Shown in pieces: positions 56,004-64,000 of a DNA stretch of 64,000 nt (positions are counted from its first letter, which is position 1; each line of letters starts with the position of its first letter). Both the position numbers and the translations under genes were made by a program. The notes under the pieces are model-generated. The model was not told the origin of the DNA, ran no database searches, and worked only from the letters and a program-made list of their open reading frames with translations. The DNA is taken from the NCBI RefSeq assembly GCF_026241155.1, contig NZ_JAPFGP010000018.1, positions 62,001-126,000 on the forward strand, given 5' to 3'. The stretch is from Paucibacter sp. PLA-PC-4. Lineage in GTDB: Bacteria > Pseudomonadota > Gammaproteobacteria > Burkholderiales > Burkholderiaceae_C.

Positions 56004-59000
56004 CTAGGCCCAGCTGCGCACGACAGGCAGCTCGGCCAGCCATGCAGCCGGATCGGCCGCCCCGGCACGCACCGCTTGGGCATCGAGCCCAGCGGGCGCC
56101 GCCAGTACGCCGGCCCAGCCGTCGCGGCCATGGGTCTTGGCTTGGTAGAGCGCTGCGTCGGCCAAGGCCAGGGTGGCGGCCCAGTCGAGCGCGCGCGGGA
56201 GGGCCGGCTGCAGCGGGAAGGCGGCAAAGCCGATCGAGCAGCTACCCGACAGCGGCCCGCCATCATCCAGCACGAAGGGCGTCTGAGCTACCACTTGCCG
56301 GGCCCGCTCAGCCAGCGCCGGCGCATTACTGCGGGCGCTCCCGCGCGCGACGATCAGAAACTCCTCACCGCCCCAGCGCACCAGGAAATCGGCCTCGCGA
56401 AACACCGCCTCCAGCCGCGCACGCATCTGGCGCAGCACCGCGTCGCCGGCGGCATGGCCGAGGCGGTCGTTGATGCCCTTGAAGTGATCGAGGTCGAGCA
56501 GGAAGAACAGGAGATCGCCGTCCTGTGGCGGCTCTTGGCCCTGGCGCTGGGCCTCCTCGTGCTGGCGCTGCACCAGGGCCACCTCGCCCTCGATGTGCTG
56601 TGCCAGGAAGCGGCGGTTGTGCAGGCCGGTCAGCGGATCGGTCAGGCTGGCCTGCTCTAGCGCCTCGCTCTTGCGGCGCAGTTCAGCGCTGACATGCTCC
56701 AGCGCCTCGGTACGCTCGCGTACCCGGGCCTCCAACTCGCGCTGGCGGCGCTGCAGAAAACGGGTGCGCAGCTGCACCACGGCGAGCATCGCCAGTGCCA
56801 GCAGGCCCGCGCCGAGCATCCGTCCCCACCAGCTCTGCCACCAAGCCGGGCGCTGCACCAGTGGAAGGCTCAGCTCATGCGGGCTCCAGACGCCGGCCCG
56901 ATTGCTGCCCTGCACGCGCAGCCGGTACTCGCCCGGCGCAAGGCCGCTCAAGCTGATGAGCCGGTAGCCGGCCTCCAGCGGCAACCAGTCTTCAGCGCGC
57001 GCATCGGCACCCGGGCCTTCCAGCCGGTAGCGGTAGCGATTGCTCTGCGGGCTGCTGAAGTCCAGCGCGGCAAACTCGGCATTCAGTGCCTGGCCCGCCT
57101 CCAGCACCAGCCGCTGCTCGGGCCCACCGAGCGCGACGCGCTGGCCGTCGACGCGCAGCGCGCTGAAGGCCAGCCGCGGCGCATAGTTCCAGGGCTTGAA
57201 ACGCGACGGCTCCACCACCAGCAGCCCGCTGCTTCCGCCGAAGAGCATGCGGCCATCGGACAGCGCCGCGTAGGAACGAAACCAGCCCGTGCCCAGATCG
57301 CTGCCGTCCTGCGGCTTGAGCGCGTAGTGCCGGCCTTGCTGTGGGTCGAACACGGCGCTGTGGGTCCACAGCCGGCCCTGGGCGTCGGCCAGCAGATTGG
57401 CACCGAAGGTGTGGCCGCCAAAGCCGTGGCGCGCAGCTACCGCATCGATGGAGGCGCCCGGGCTGCGCCAGTCCGGCAGCCGGTGCAGCCCGGCGTTGGT
57501 GTCGATCCAGAGCTGCTCGCTGGCGTCCAACAGCAGGCCCAGCACCGCCGCGCGCGGCAGCTCTGCCACCGCCTCTGCCAGCCATGTCGCGCCCGGCGCC
57601 TGGCGGTAAAGCCCGAATTCGCTGCCCACCCAGAGCGCGCCATCGGGCGTCAACAGCAGGCTGTTGATGTTGCCACCCAGTGCACGGCCCTCGGCCTGCT
57701 CGACGGGGCTTAGTACGCCGTTCGCGTCGCGCCGGAACAGCCCGTCCTCGGTCCCTATCCAGAGCTGGCCGGCCGGCCCGGTCAGCAGGCGGCGGATGCG
57801 GCCACGCCCCACAGTCTGGCTGCCCAGCAGGCGGCGCGAAGCACTGAACTGGTAGAGCCGCGCATCGCTACCGACCCAGATGCGGCCGTCCGCCGCCTCG
57901 GCAATGGCGCCCACCAGGCTGCCCGAGAGCCCACCGGGGCTGGGCGCGATGCGGGCCTGCGGGCGCAACTGCGCGTCCAGCACCGCCACACCTTGCTCGG
58001 CCAGGCCCAGCCATATCTCGCCGCTGCGCAGCTGGGTCACGCTGCGCACATCGGCCTCCAGCACGCTGCCATCGGCCAGCTCGAACTGGCGCAGCACGCT
58101 CAGGCCCATATCGGTGGCGTTGTGGCGCTGCAGGCCGCCGCCAAAGCTGCCCACCCAGAGCCAGCCGGCTTCGTCGCGCAACAACGCGGCGACGCTGCTG
58201 GAGCGTAGACCCCAGGGCTTGCGTATATCGCGCTTGAGCAGCTGCAGCAGCGCGCCGTCCTCGGCGCGGCGTCGCTCGATGCCGGTGTTTCGGCCCAGCC
58301 AGATCTCGCCCGGGGGCAGAGCGGCGAAGGCGTAGTAGGCACTGCGGCCACCATCGCCCCGGTCGACCCAGCGGCCCGCTCCCGAGCTGGGGTCGATGTG
58401 CAAGAGGTCGCCGCCGCGCGTGCCGACCCAGATCCTGCCGTCCTGCGTCTGGCCCAACAAGGTGATCACCTGGCCGGCCAGGCCGTCCTCAGCCGGGTCG
58501 GAGAACACCGGCTCGCAGCGCTCGGCCGTGCGCCGGCAACGCGCGAGCCCATTCCAGGTGCCGACCCAGAGGTCGCCGCCGGCATCCACCAACAGCGCAT
58601 GGATGCGCTCGTCGGGCAGACCCTGGGCCCGGCCGTAGCGGGCGGCCGGCCGCCGAGCAGCGTCGGAATCGGCCCCTGACACAGTATCAGGGGCGGCATC
58701 AAAGCGCAGCAGCCCGCCGCCCTGGGTGCCGGCCCAGACTCGGCCGGCGCTGTCCTGGATCAAGGCCCGCACCGTGGCGCCCTCGCTGGGCAGCTCGCTC
58801 CAGCGCTCCCGCGCCGGATCGTAGCGGGCCAGGCCGGCGCCGTCGGTGCCGAGCCACAGACTGCCGTCACGAGCAGCCAGTAGGCTGCGCACAAAGCGGG
58901 TGCCGTGCTCGCCGCGTCCGGCGGAGGGCATTGCGATGGCACGCAACTCATAGCCGTCATAACGCAGCAGGCCGGCGCTGCTGCCGACCCATAGCAGACC

Positions 59001-59150
59001 GCCGCTGTCCTGCACCAACGCGCTGACCACTTCGGGCCCACGCCCCGACTCGCCGACGCCCTCGAAACGTGGCTCCGCCAGCAAGCGCTGATCGGCCCAG
59101 GCCGGCAAGGCGCAGAGCAAGGCGAGGAGGAGCGCGATCACTGAAACCAT
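56004..59150 (-). CDS. Periplasmic propeller-sensor diguanylate cyclase, copy 2
   Basis: A 1048-residue paralogue of the previous gene with the same order: a signal sequence (about 1-19), Reg_prop repeats (LLWVGSSAGLLRYDGYE; RVWAGTQGGGLLRFD), Y_Y_Y domain (FAALDFSSPQSNRYRYRLEG), TM helix (about 775-793), coiled coil, and GGDEF with GGEEF and I-site READ. Start and end of both proteins align (ADQRLLAEPRFEGVGE against HSALAQPRFDSVGD). Blade sequences differ, suggesting different ligands. The gene lies 87 nt upstream of copy 1 in the same direction, so the pair probably arose by tandem duplication. Confidence 0.92.
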   Translation of the reverse strand: MVSVIALLLALLCALPAWADQRLLAEPRFEGVGESGRGPEVVSALVQDSGGLLWVGSSAGLLRYDGYELRAIAMPSAGRGEHGTRFVRSLLAARDGSLWLGTDGAGLARYDPARERWSELPSEGATVRALIQDSAGRVWAGTQGGGLLRFDAAPDTVSGADSDAARRPAARYGRAQGLPDERIHALLVDAGGDLWVGTWNGLARCRRTAERCEPVFSDPAEDGLAGQVITLLGQTQDGRIWVGTRGGDLLHIDPSSGAGRWVDRGDGGRSAYYAFAALPPGEIWLGRNTGIERRRAEDGALLQLLKRDIRKPWGLRSSSVAALLRDEAGWLWVGSFGGGLQRHNATDMGLSVLRQFELADGSVLEADVRSVTQLRSGEIWLGLAEQGVAVLDAQLRPQARIAPSPGGLSGSLVGAIAEAADGRIWVGSDARLYQFSASRRLLGSQTVGRGRIRRLLTGPAGQLWIGTEDGLFRRDANGVLSPVEQAEGRALGGNINSLLLTPDGALWVGSEFGLYRQAPGATWLAEAVAELPRAAVLGLLLDASEQLWIDTNAGLHRLPDWRSPGASIDAVAARHGFGGHTFGANLLADAQGRLWTHSAVFDPQQGRHYALKPQDGSDLGTGWFRSYAALSDGRMLFGGSSGLLVVEPSRFKPWNYAPRLAFSALRVDGQRVALGGPEQRLVLEAGQALNAEFAALDFSSPQSNRYRYRLEGPGADARAEDWLPLEAGYRLISLSGLAPGEYRLRVQGSNRAGVWSPHELSLPLVQRPAWWQSWWGRMLGAGLLALAMLAVVQLRTRFLQRRQRELEARVRERTEALEHVSAELRRKSEALEQASLTDPLTGLHNRRFLAQHIEGEVALVQRQHEEAQRQGQEPPQDGDLLFFLLDLDHFKGINDRLGHAAGDAVLRQMRARLEAVFREADFLVRWGGEEFLIVARGSARSNAPALAERARQVVAQTPFVLDDGGPLSGSCSIGFAAFPLQPALPRALDWAATLALADAALYQAKTHGRDGWAGVLAAPAGLDAQAVRAGAADPAAWLAELPVVRSWA

Positions 59151-59176
59151 GTGACCGCCATGCTAGCCGAGTCGAT

Positions 59177-60169
59177 CTAGCGGGCCAGCGGCTTGGCGAT
59201 CGTGTCGATGCGGGCCAGCAACTCGGGCGTCAACTTCGGCGTAACCGCCAGCGCGCCGAGGTTGTCCTGCAGCTGGCTGAGTTTGCTGGCGCCCAAGATA
59301 ACGGTGGAGACGCGCGGGTTCTTGTTGACCCAGGCCAGGGCCAGCTGGGCCATCGTGCAGCCCAGCTCGGCGGCAATGACTCCCAGCGCGGACACGGCCT
59401 GGTTCTTCACCGGGTCCTGCAGTTGCTCGCGCATCCAGGCCATGCTTTCCAGCGAGCCTCGGCTGCCCTCCGGGATGCCGTTCTTGTACTTGCCGGTAAG
59501 CAGGCCCGAGGCCAGCGGGCTCCAGGTCGTCAAGCCAAGGCCGAGGTCCTCGTACAGGCGGGCATACTCAGTCTCGACACGCTGGCGGTGGAACAAATGG
59601 TACTGAGGCTGCTCCATCACCGGCTTGTGCAGATGGTGGCGTTCAGCGATCTCGTAGGCGGCGCGGATCTCGTCGGCGCTCCACTCGCTGGTGCCCCAGT
59701 ACAGCGCCTTGCCCTGCTTGATGATGTCGCTCATCGCCCAGACCGTCTCCTCAATCGGCGTGTGCGGGTCGGGGCGGTGGCAATAGATCAGGTCGACGAA
59801 GTCCAGCTGCATGCGCGCCAGCGAACCGTCGATGGCCTGCATAAGGTATTTGCGGTTCAGCGTGTCCTGGCGGTTCGGCAGTCGAGGCTCGCCGGCGGGC
59901 GCGCGCTCCATGCCCCAGAAGAATTTGGTCGAGACCAGATAGTTCAGCCGCGGCCATTTCAGCGCCTTCAGCGCCGCGCCCATCACGACCTCGCTCTCGC
60001 CCTTGGCATAGACCTCGGCGTTGTCGAAGAAGTTGATACCGGCATCGAAGGCGGCGGCCAGCATCTCGGTGGCGGCCTTGGTGTCGACCTGGTTGTGATA
60101 GGTGACCCAGGAGCCCAGGGACAACTCGGAGACTTGCAGGCCGCTGCGGCCCAGACGACGGTATTGCAT
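59177..60169 (-). CDS. Aldo/keto reductase, Kv-beta/YghZ-like
   Basis: A 330-residue TIM-barrel NADPH-dependent enzyme with the AKR tetrad: D49 and Y54 in [15 protein letters not shown]82 in VSTKFFWG and His in LIYCHRPDP. The C-terminal half has [16 protein letters not shown], the NADPH-binding loop and [21 protein letters not shown], typical of the potassium-channel beta-subunit-like branch. The substrate is unknown; relatives reduce methylglyoxal. Start ATG 60169, divergent from phoD with 133 bp between. Confidence 0.91.
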   Translation of the reverse strand: MQYRRLGRSGLQVSELSLGSWVTYHNQVDTKAATEMLAAAFDAGINFFDNAEVYAKGESEVVMGAALKALKWPRLNYLVSTKFFWGMERAPAGEPRLPNRQDTLNRKYLMQAIDGSLARMQLDFVDLIYCHRPDPHTPIEETVWAMSDIIKQGKALYWGTSEWSADEIRAAYEIAERHHLHKPVMEQPQYHLFHRQRVETEYARLYEDLGLGLTTWSPLASGLLTGKYKNGIPEGSRGSLESMAWMREQLQDPVKNQAVSALGVIAAELGCTMAQLALAWVNKNPRVSTVILGASKLSQLQDNLGALAVTPKLTPELLARIDTIAKPLAR

Positions 60170-60240
60170 GGTGTGCTGAATACAGAAAGTGAGCGGACGG
60201 GCGCCAGCGTAGCGCAGTGCGCGTCATCTTGCTGACGCGG

Positions 60241-60267
60241 TCGCGACTTGGTCCTGTCATCGCGACT
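60241..60267. repeat. Direct repeat TCGCGACT, 19 bp apart, upstream of phoD
   Basis: Two copies of TCGCGACT (60241-60248 and 60260-60267) lie 36-62 bp before the phoD start. Each contains the palindrome TCGCGA. They flank a CTGTCAT heptamer (60254-60260) that matches one half of a Pho box, but there is no good second half. Confidence 0.5.
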
Positions 60268-60302
60268 GCGAAGAATGCATTGTTTTCCGTGAGCCCGACG
60301 CC

Positions 60303-62048
60303 ATGACCGACAAGCTGTACAACCTGCTCCAGACCCGCAACACCGAAGCACGCAGCCCGAACCGGCGCGATTTCGTGCGCGGCGGCATGGCTCTGGCGGC
60401 CGGCGCCCTGGTGGGCCTGCCGGGCTGCGGCGGTGGGGATGGCGATGTGCCTGTGCGCTTCAGCCACGGCGTGGCCAGCGGCGACCCGTTGGCCGACCGC
60501 TTGATCCTGTGGACCCGTGCACGTGCCGAAGATACCAACGACCCGCGCGACATCGCGTTGCGCTGGGAGGTCGCCCGTGACGCCAGCTTCACCAGCCTGG
60601 CGGCCAGCGGCGATGCGCTGGCCAGCGCTGCCAGCGATTTCTGCGTCAAGGTCGATGCCAGCGGCCTGCAGCCGGGCCAGCGCTACTGGTTCCGCTTCCT
60701 GGCTGGCGCGCAGAGCTCGCCGGTGGGCCGCGCCAAGACCCTGCCGGGCGGCACGGTTGGCCAGGCAAAACTGGCGGTCTTCTCCTGCGCCAACTATCCG
60801 ACCGGCTATTTCCATGCCTATGCCGACGCCGCCAAACGGGATGATCTGGATGCAGTGATCCATCTGGGCGACTACCTCTACGAATACGGCCCCGGCGGCT
60901 ATGCCAGCGGCAATGCCGCCGCGCTGGGCCGCATGGTCGAGCCGGCCAAGGAGATCGTCGCCCTGGCTGACTACCGTGCCCGCTATGCCCAGTACCGCAG
61001 CGATCCCGATCTGCAGGCCCTGCATGCGGCGCACCCGATGATTGCCGTGTGGGACGACCACGAGATCACCAACGACGCCTGGATGGGCGGCGCGGAGAAT
61101 CACCAGGCCGCCAGCGAGGGCGACTACGCGGCCCGCAAGGCCGCCGCACTGCAGGCCTGGCATGAGTGGATGCCGGTGCGCGTGCAGAACAACCGGGAGC
61201 GCATTTACCGCAGCTTCGAGTTCGGCAGTCTGCTCGCCCTGCACATGCTGGACACCCGAATCGCCGGGCGCGATGAACAGCTCGACTATGCCGACTATCT
61301 AGGTGCCGGCGGCAGTTTCAACGCCGCGGGCTTCGGCGCGGCGCTGGCCAACCCGCAGCGCCAACTGCTCGGTGCGGCGCAAAGCGGCTGGCTTCAGCAG
61401 CAGCTGACCGCCTCCACCGCCACCTGGCAGATGCTGGGCCAGCAGGTGCTGATGGGCCGCATGAACATCCCCGCGCCCATCCTGTTCGAGGCCAACAATC
61501 CGGGCACCGGCATCTCAGTCTCCGCCTATGCCGCGATCGTCGCGAAGGCGCAGATCAGTCCCGGCACACTGACGCCGCAGGAGCGCGCCGTGCTGGCCCA
61601 GCCCAGCATCCCCTACAACCTCGATGCCTGGGACGGTTACAGCGCGGCCCGCGAGACCCTGCTTTCCACCGCGCGCCAGCTCAACAAGAATCTGGTCGTG
61701 CTGGCCGGAGACACCCACAACGCCTGGGCCAGCGATCTCAGCGATCTGGCCGGCAACCCAGTCGGCGTCGAGTTCGCCACGCCCTCGGTCAGCTCACCAG
61801 GCTTCGAGGAATACCTGCCCAAGGAGAACCCGCAGCAGTTGGCCGGCGCGCTGACCCAGCTGATCGGCCCGCTTCACTACGCCGACACGTCACGACGCGG
61901 CTATATGGTGGTGACCGCAACGCCGCAGGCTTGCCGCTGCGACTGGATCTTTGTCAGCGACATCCTGAGCCGCGGCTACACCGCCAGCATCGGCAAGAGC
62001 CTGCAGGTGCTGCCGGGCCAGGGTCAGCGCCGGCTGCTGGAGGTCTGA
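60303..62048 (+). CDS. phoD: Alkaline phosphatase D family protein, Tat-exported
   Basis: A 581-residue protein. The leader carries NRRDFVRGG (twin arginine) and ends GLPGCGGG, so a Tat-dependent lipoprotein is possible. An Ig-like PhoD N-domain (VRFSHGVASGDPLADRLILWTR) precedes the metallophosphoesterase core: HLGDYLYEYGPGGY, DYRARYAQYRSDPDL, VWDDHEITNDAW and AGDTHNAWASDL, all with expected metal ligands (Ca/Fe). The enzyme hydrolyses phosphomono- and diesters extracytoplasmically to scavenge phosphate. Length is normal for the family. Confidence 0.93.
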   Translation: MTDKLYNLLQTRNTEARSPNRRDFVRGGMALAAGALVGLPGCGGGDGDVPVRFSHGVASGDPLADRLILWTRARAEDTNDPRDIALRWEVARDASFTSLAASGDALASAASDFCVKVDASGLQPGQRYWFRFLAGAQSSPVGRAKTLPGGTVGQAKLAVFSCANYPTGYFHAYADAAKRDDLDAVIHLGDYLYEYGPGGYASGNAAALGRMVEPAKEIVALADYRARYAQYRSDPDLQALHAAHPMIAVWDDHEITNDAWMGGAENHQAASEGDYAARKAAALQAWHEWMPVRVQNNRERIYRSFEFGSLLALHMLDTRIAGRDEQLDYADYLGAGGSFNAAGFGAALANPQRQLLGAAQSGWLQQQLTASTATWQMLGQQVLMGRMNIPAPILFEANNPGTGISVSAYAAIVAKAQISPGTLTPQERAVLAQPSIPYNLDAWDGYSAARETLLSTARQLNKNLVVLAGDTHNAWASDLSDLAGNPVGVEFATPSVSSPGFEEYLPKENPQQLAGALTQLIGPLHYADTSRRGYMVVTATPQACRCDWIFVSDILSRGYTASIGKSLQVLPGQGQRRLLEV

Positions 62049-62109
62049 GCACAGCGGCCCGCAGCCTGCGCTCGGATCGGACAGGCAGCGGCGCGCAGCT
62101 CTTGTCAGC

Positions 62110-62840
62110 ATGCCCCGGCTTACCGACCCCCGCCTGTTGACACACGGACTGTTGTCCCTCGCTGTTGTGACGGTTGCAGGCTGGGCCGCAAAGGCGACCG
62201 CCCCGCCATCACTGCATGTGCTGATCGACACCGATACCAAGATCGGCGCAAGCCGAGATCGTCGATGAAGTGGGTGGTGCGCAGCAGCACGCAGCGCGAT
62301 CTCGGTCTGGCGCTCGCCGAGCGGTTGGGGCGCGCGGTCAGCTTGCGCCTGCTGCCGCAGCGACGCATCGCTGACGCGCTGCTCGGCGGCGTGCAGGCCG
62401 ATCTGTTGTGCAACTACCTGCCCGATGCGCAGCTGCTGATGAGCAGCATGCGGGTGGCGGCACCAGCAGGTCTCGAAGCTCTGAACGGCCGAACCATCGC
62501 CACCATCGGCGGGGCTTCCTCTACACGCAGTTCGAGCAGGTCCAGGGGGTGCGTTTGCGGAGAGAGGATGCACCCAATGCCGAGGCGATTGGGGGGCAAG
62601 CTGGCGACCGGCCGCATGGGCCACGCCATCATCGGCCGCGCCACCTTCGACTGTCTGATCCGCCACGATATCGAGGGCCTGACGATTAACCCCCCGCTAG
62701 GGGCATGCAGCGCCAAGGCCCACTGTGCTTTGTCTTGGCGAAGCCCCGCGCGACTGGCCGAGCTGAATGCCGCGATCACGGCGCTGCAGTCCCACAGCGG
62801 CCTGCAAGGCCTGCCGGCTCACTACCGCGCAGGCGCGCGC
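62110..62840 (+). pseudogene. Broken periplasmic solute-binding protein (SBP family 3-like)
   Basis: The gene is spread over two plus-strand frames. ATG 62110 opens a signal peptide (LLSLAVVTVAGWAAKATA) and LHVLIDTDTKIG before TGA at 62268. Frame +2 continues with VVRSSTQRDLGLALAERLGRAVSLRLLPQRRIADALLGGVQADLLCNYLP in outline. Near 62515 the homology moves to the third frame (GFLYTQFEQVQGVRLRREDAPNAEAIGG). It returns at a run of six G (about 62590-62595) to GKLATGRMGHAIIGRATFDCLIRHDIEGL and LAELNAAITALQ. At least three frameshifts and probably a small deletion near 62420 make it non-functional. The end is approximate. Confidence 0.82.
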
Positions 62841-62914
62841 CGGATTGCCGGCCATGCGCAAGGCCATGCTCGGCCATTCGGGGTCGGTGCACGCAGCCGC
62901 TATAGACTGCGGCC

Positions 62915-64000
62915 ATGACCGAGATTGTCGATTCCTCGTCCGCCCCCACGCTGCGCCTGGCCGTGATTGGTGCCGGTCCGGCCGGGCTGGGCCTGGCCCT
63001 GCTGGCGGCACGCACCCTGCCCCGCGCGCAGATCAGCCTGTTCGATGCCCGGCCGCTGGAGCGCGATGTCTCCGGCGACCCGCGCACGCTGGCGCTGAGC
63101 CTGGGCAGCGTGCAGCTGCTGCAGCGCCTGGGCGCCTGGAACGCGGCCGCCGCGCAAGCCATCCTGCAGGTCCATGTCAGCCAGGCCCCACCCACGCTGA
63201 ATCACCCGATCTTCGGCGCGGCCGGCGAGCCGCTGGTGCGCATCAGCGCGGCTGAGCAGGGCGTGGACATGCTGGGCGCAGTGCTCAGCTACGGCCAGCT
63301 GGTTGCGCCGCTGCAAGCAGCCTGGCAGGCGGCTGCAGGGGCCGAGCCGGCCCGACTGCTGAGCCGCTTCGGTGCGCCGGTCGCGGGGCTAAAAGCGCTG
63401 AGCGATGGGGTCGAGGTCGATGCGGGCATTGCCGAGTTCTTTGATCTGGCCGTGGTGGCAGAGGGCGGCGTGTTTGCCGACCAGGCACGCAAGAGTCTGA
63501 CCCACGACTACAAGCAAAACGCCTGGGTCGGCACCGTGACCCTGGCTGATGGCAGCCCGCCTGGCGTGGCCTACGAGCGCTTCACCCGCAACGGCCCGCT
63601 CGCCCTGCTGCCGCTGCCGCCGCTGGACGGCCGCAAGCGCGCGGCCCTGGTGTGGTGCATGCCGCAGGCCGAGGACGAGATCGCCAGCCTCAGCGATGCC
63701 CAGCGCCTGACTGTCATCAACAGCCTGCTGGCAGCGGATGCCGGCCCGCTGCAGGCCATCAGCCCTCTCAAGTGCTTTGCGTTGGGCCTGAACGCCGAGC
63801 GCAGCCTGGTCGATGGCCGCACTGTGCGCATCGGCAATGCCGCCCAAACCCTGCACCCGGTGGCCGGCCAAGGGCTGAACCTGGGCCTGCGCGATGCCTA
63901 TACCCTGGTCGAGGCGCTGCGCCGCAGCAGCGATATCGATGCCGGCCTGCGCGCGGTCGAATGGCAACGCGCCCCCGACCGCTGGAGCACCATCGCCAGC
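62915..64000 (+). CDS. ubiH: UbiH/UbiF-family FAD-dependent hydroxylase (3' end cut by window edge)
   Basis: 362 codons are open from ATG 62915 to the window end. The FAD-binding GAGPAGLGLALLAA, the middle motif LVVAEGG-like (DLAVVAEGGVFAD), and the second FAD motif VRIGNAAQTLHPVAGQGLNLGLRDAYTLVE in outline are those of ubiquinone-biosynthesis flavin monooxygenases. The enzyme hydroxylates the polyprenylated aromatic ring. Which ring position (UbiH, UbiF or UbiI-like) cannot be told from the visible part, so the symbol is tentative. Confidence 0.85.
   Translation, partial: MTEIVDSSSAPTLRLAVIGAGPAGLGLALLAARTLPRAQISLFDARPLERDVSGDPRTLALSLGSVQLLQRLGAWNAAAAQAILQVHVSQAPPTLNHPIFGAAGEPLVRISAAEQGVDMLGAVLSYGQLVAPLQAAWQAAAGAEPARLLSRFGAPVAGLKALSDGVEVDAGIAEFFDLAVVAEGGVFADQARKSLTHDYKQNAWVGTVTLADGSPPGVAYERFTRNGPLALLPLPPLDGRKRAALVWCMPQAEDEIASLSDAQRLTVINSLLAADAGPLQAISPLKCFALGLNAERSLVDGRTVRIGNAAQTLHPVAGQGLNLGLRDAYTLVEALRRSSDIDAGLRAVEWQRAPDRWSTIAS

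Noticed and set aside
60254-60271. Pho box upstream of phoD
   Set aside because: Only one CTGTCAT half is good; the second half at the required 11-bp spacing does not match, so PhoB control is not claimed.

Overview
The window is G+C-rich, densely coding DNA from a proteobacterium, most likely a betaproteobacterium of the order Burkholderiales (Roseateles/Paucibacter/Mitsuaria-like). This rests on GC-ending codon use, the tkt-gap gene order, the birA/SPOR-protein pair, small families such as DUF2789 and DUF3149, and topoisomerase III with a Lys/Ala-rich tail. The genus is an inference. I see no rRNA, tRNA, CRISPR array, IS element or prophage. About 57 protein genes are supported, plus three broken genes: a vapB-vapC pair and a solute-binding protein.

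Layout. 1-6.3 kb: a minus-strand run (DJ-1/PfpI-TPR protein, OmpR-type regulator, histidine kinase, glycerophosphodiester phosphodiesterase), then a plus-strand DUF2892-like membrane protein and a second two-component pair. Both two-component loci have 11-bp-spaced direct repeats that look like response-regulator boxes (3830-3847 and 6325-6341). 6.4-13.3 kb: a lipoprotein serine hydrolase, a PanE-like reductase, a zinc metallopeptidase with DUF2789, two TPR/DUF proteins, a GST, a small membrane protein and an atypical kinase-fold protein. 13.4-16.1 kb: a near-textbook SoxR-type promoter (19-bp spacer with an 18-bp dyad) upstream of a RidA-like gene, HMG-CoA lyase and a CaiB/BaiF CoA-transferase. 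16.2-18.2 kb: a diguanylate cyclase, glyoxalase I and a PspC protein. 18.3-23.9 kb: a five-gene peptide-type ABC importer with a Tat-exported binding protein. 23.9-28.2 kb (minus): proA, nitronate monooxygenase, a GNAT acetyltransferase and an AEC transporter. 28.3-29.3 kb: a small decayed accessory patch with a vapBC pair interrupted by three TAG codons.

29.3-36.6 kb (minus): a catabolic operon (DapA-family lyase, TRAP transporter QMP, alpha-ketoglutaric semialdehyde dehydrogenase) that would feed a C5/C6 substrate such as hydroxyproline, pentonate or aldarate into 2-oxoglutarate, followed by an orphan PAS histidine kinase. 36.7-39.4 kb: a PNPOx-like protein and a GST, divergent from a LysR regulator. 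39.4-44.2 kb: topB divergent from a SET-domain protein across a 25-nt alternating pyrimidine-purine tract, then birA and a SPOR-like protein. 44.1-50.3 kb (minus): a secreted S8 protease with a GlyGly-CTERM-like tail, gap with a strong terminator, a three-repeat secreted protein of unknown function, and tkt. 50.4-59.2 kb: hemerythrin, a MurU-like nucleotidyltransferase, a membrane GGDEF protein, and two long tandem paralogues combining a periplasmic propeller with GGDEF. 59.2-64 kb: an aldo/keto reductase, PhoD, a frameshifted solute-binding pseudogene, and the start of a UbiH-family hydroxylase that runs off the end.

The window is mostly chromosomal housekeeping and signalling. No obvious large new defence or mobile system was found. 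The observations best worth follow-up are the SoxR-type promoter with no soxR in sight, the amber-interrupted vapBC pair, the SET/topB neighbourhood, the paired propeller diguanylate cyclases, and the repeat protein embedded in the tkt-gap unit.
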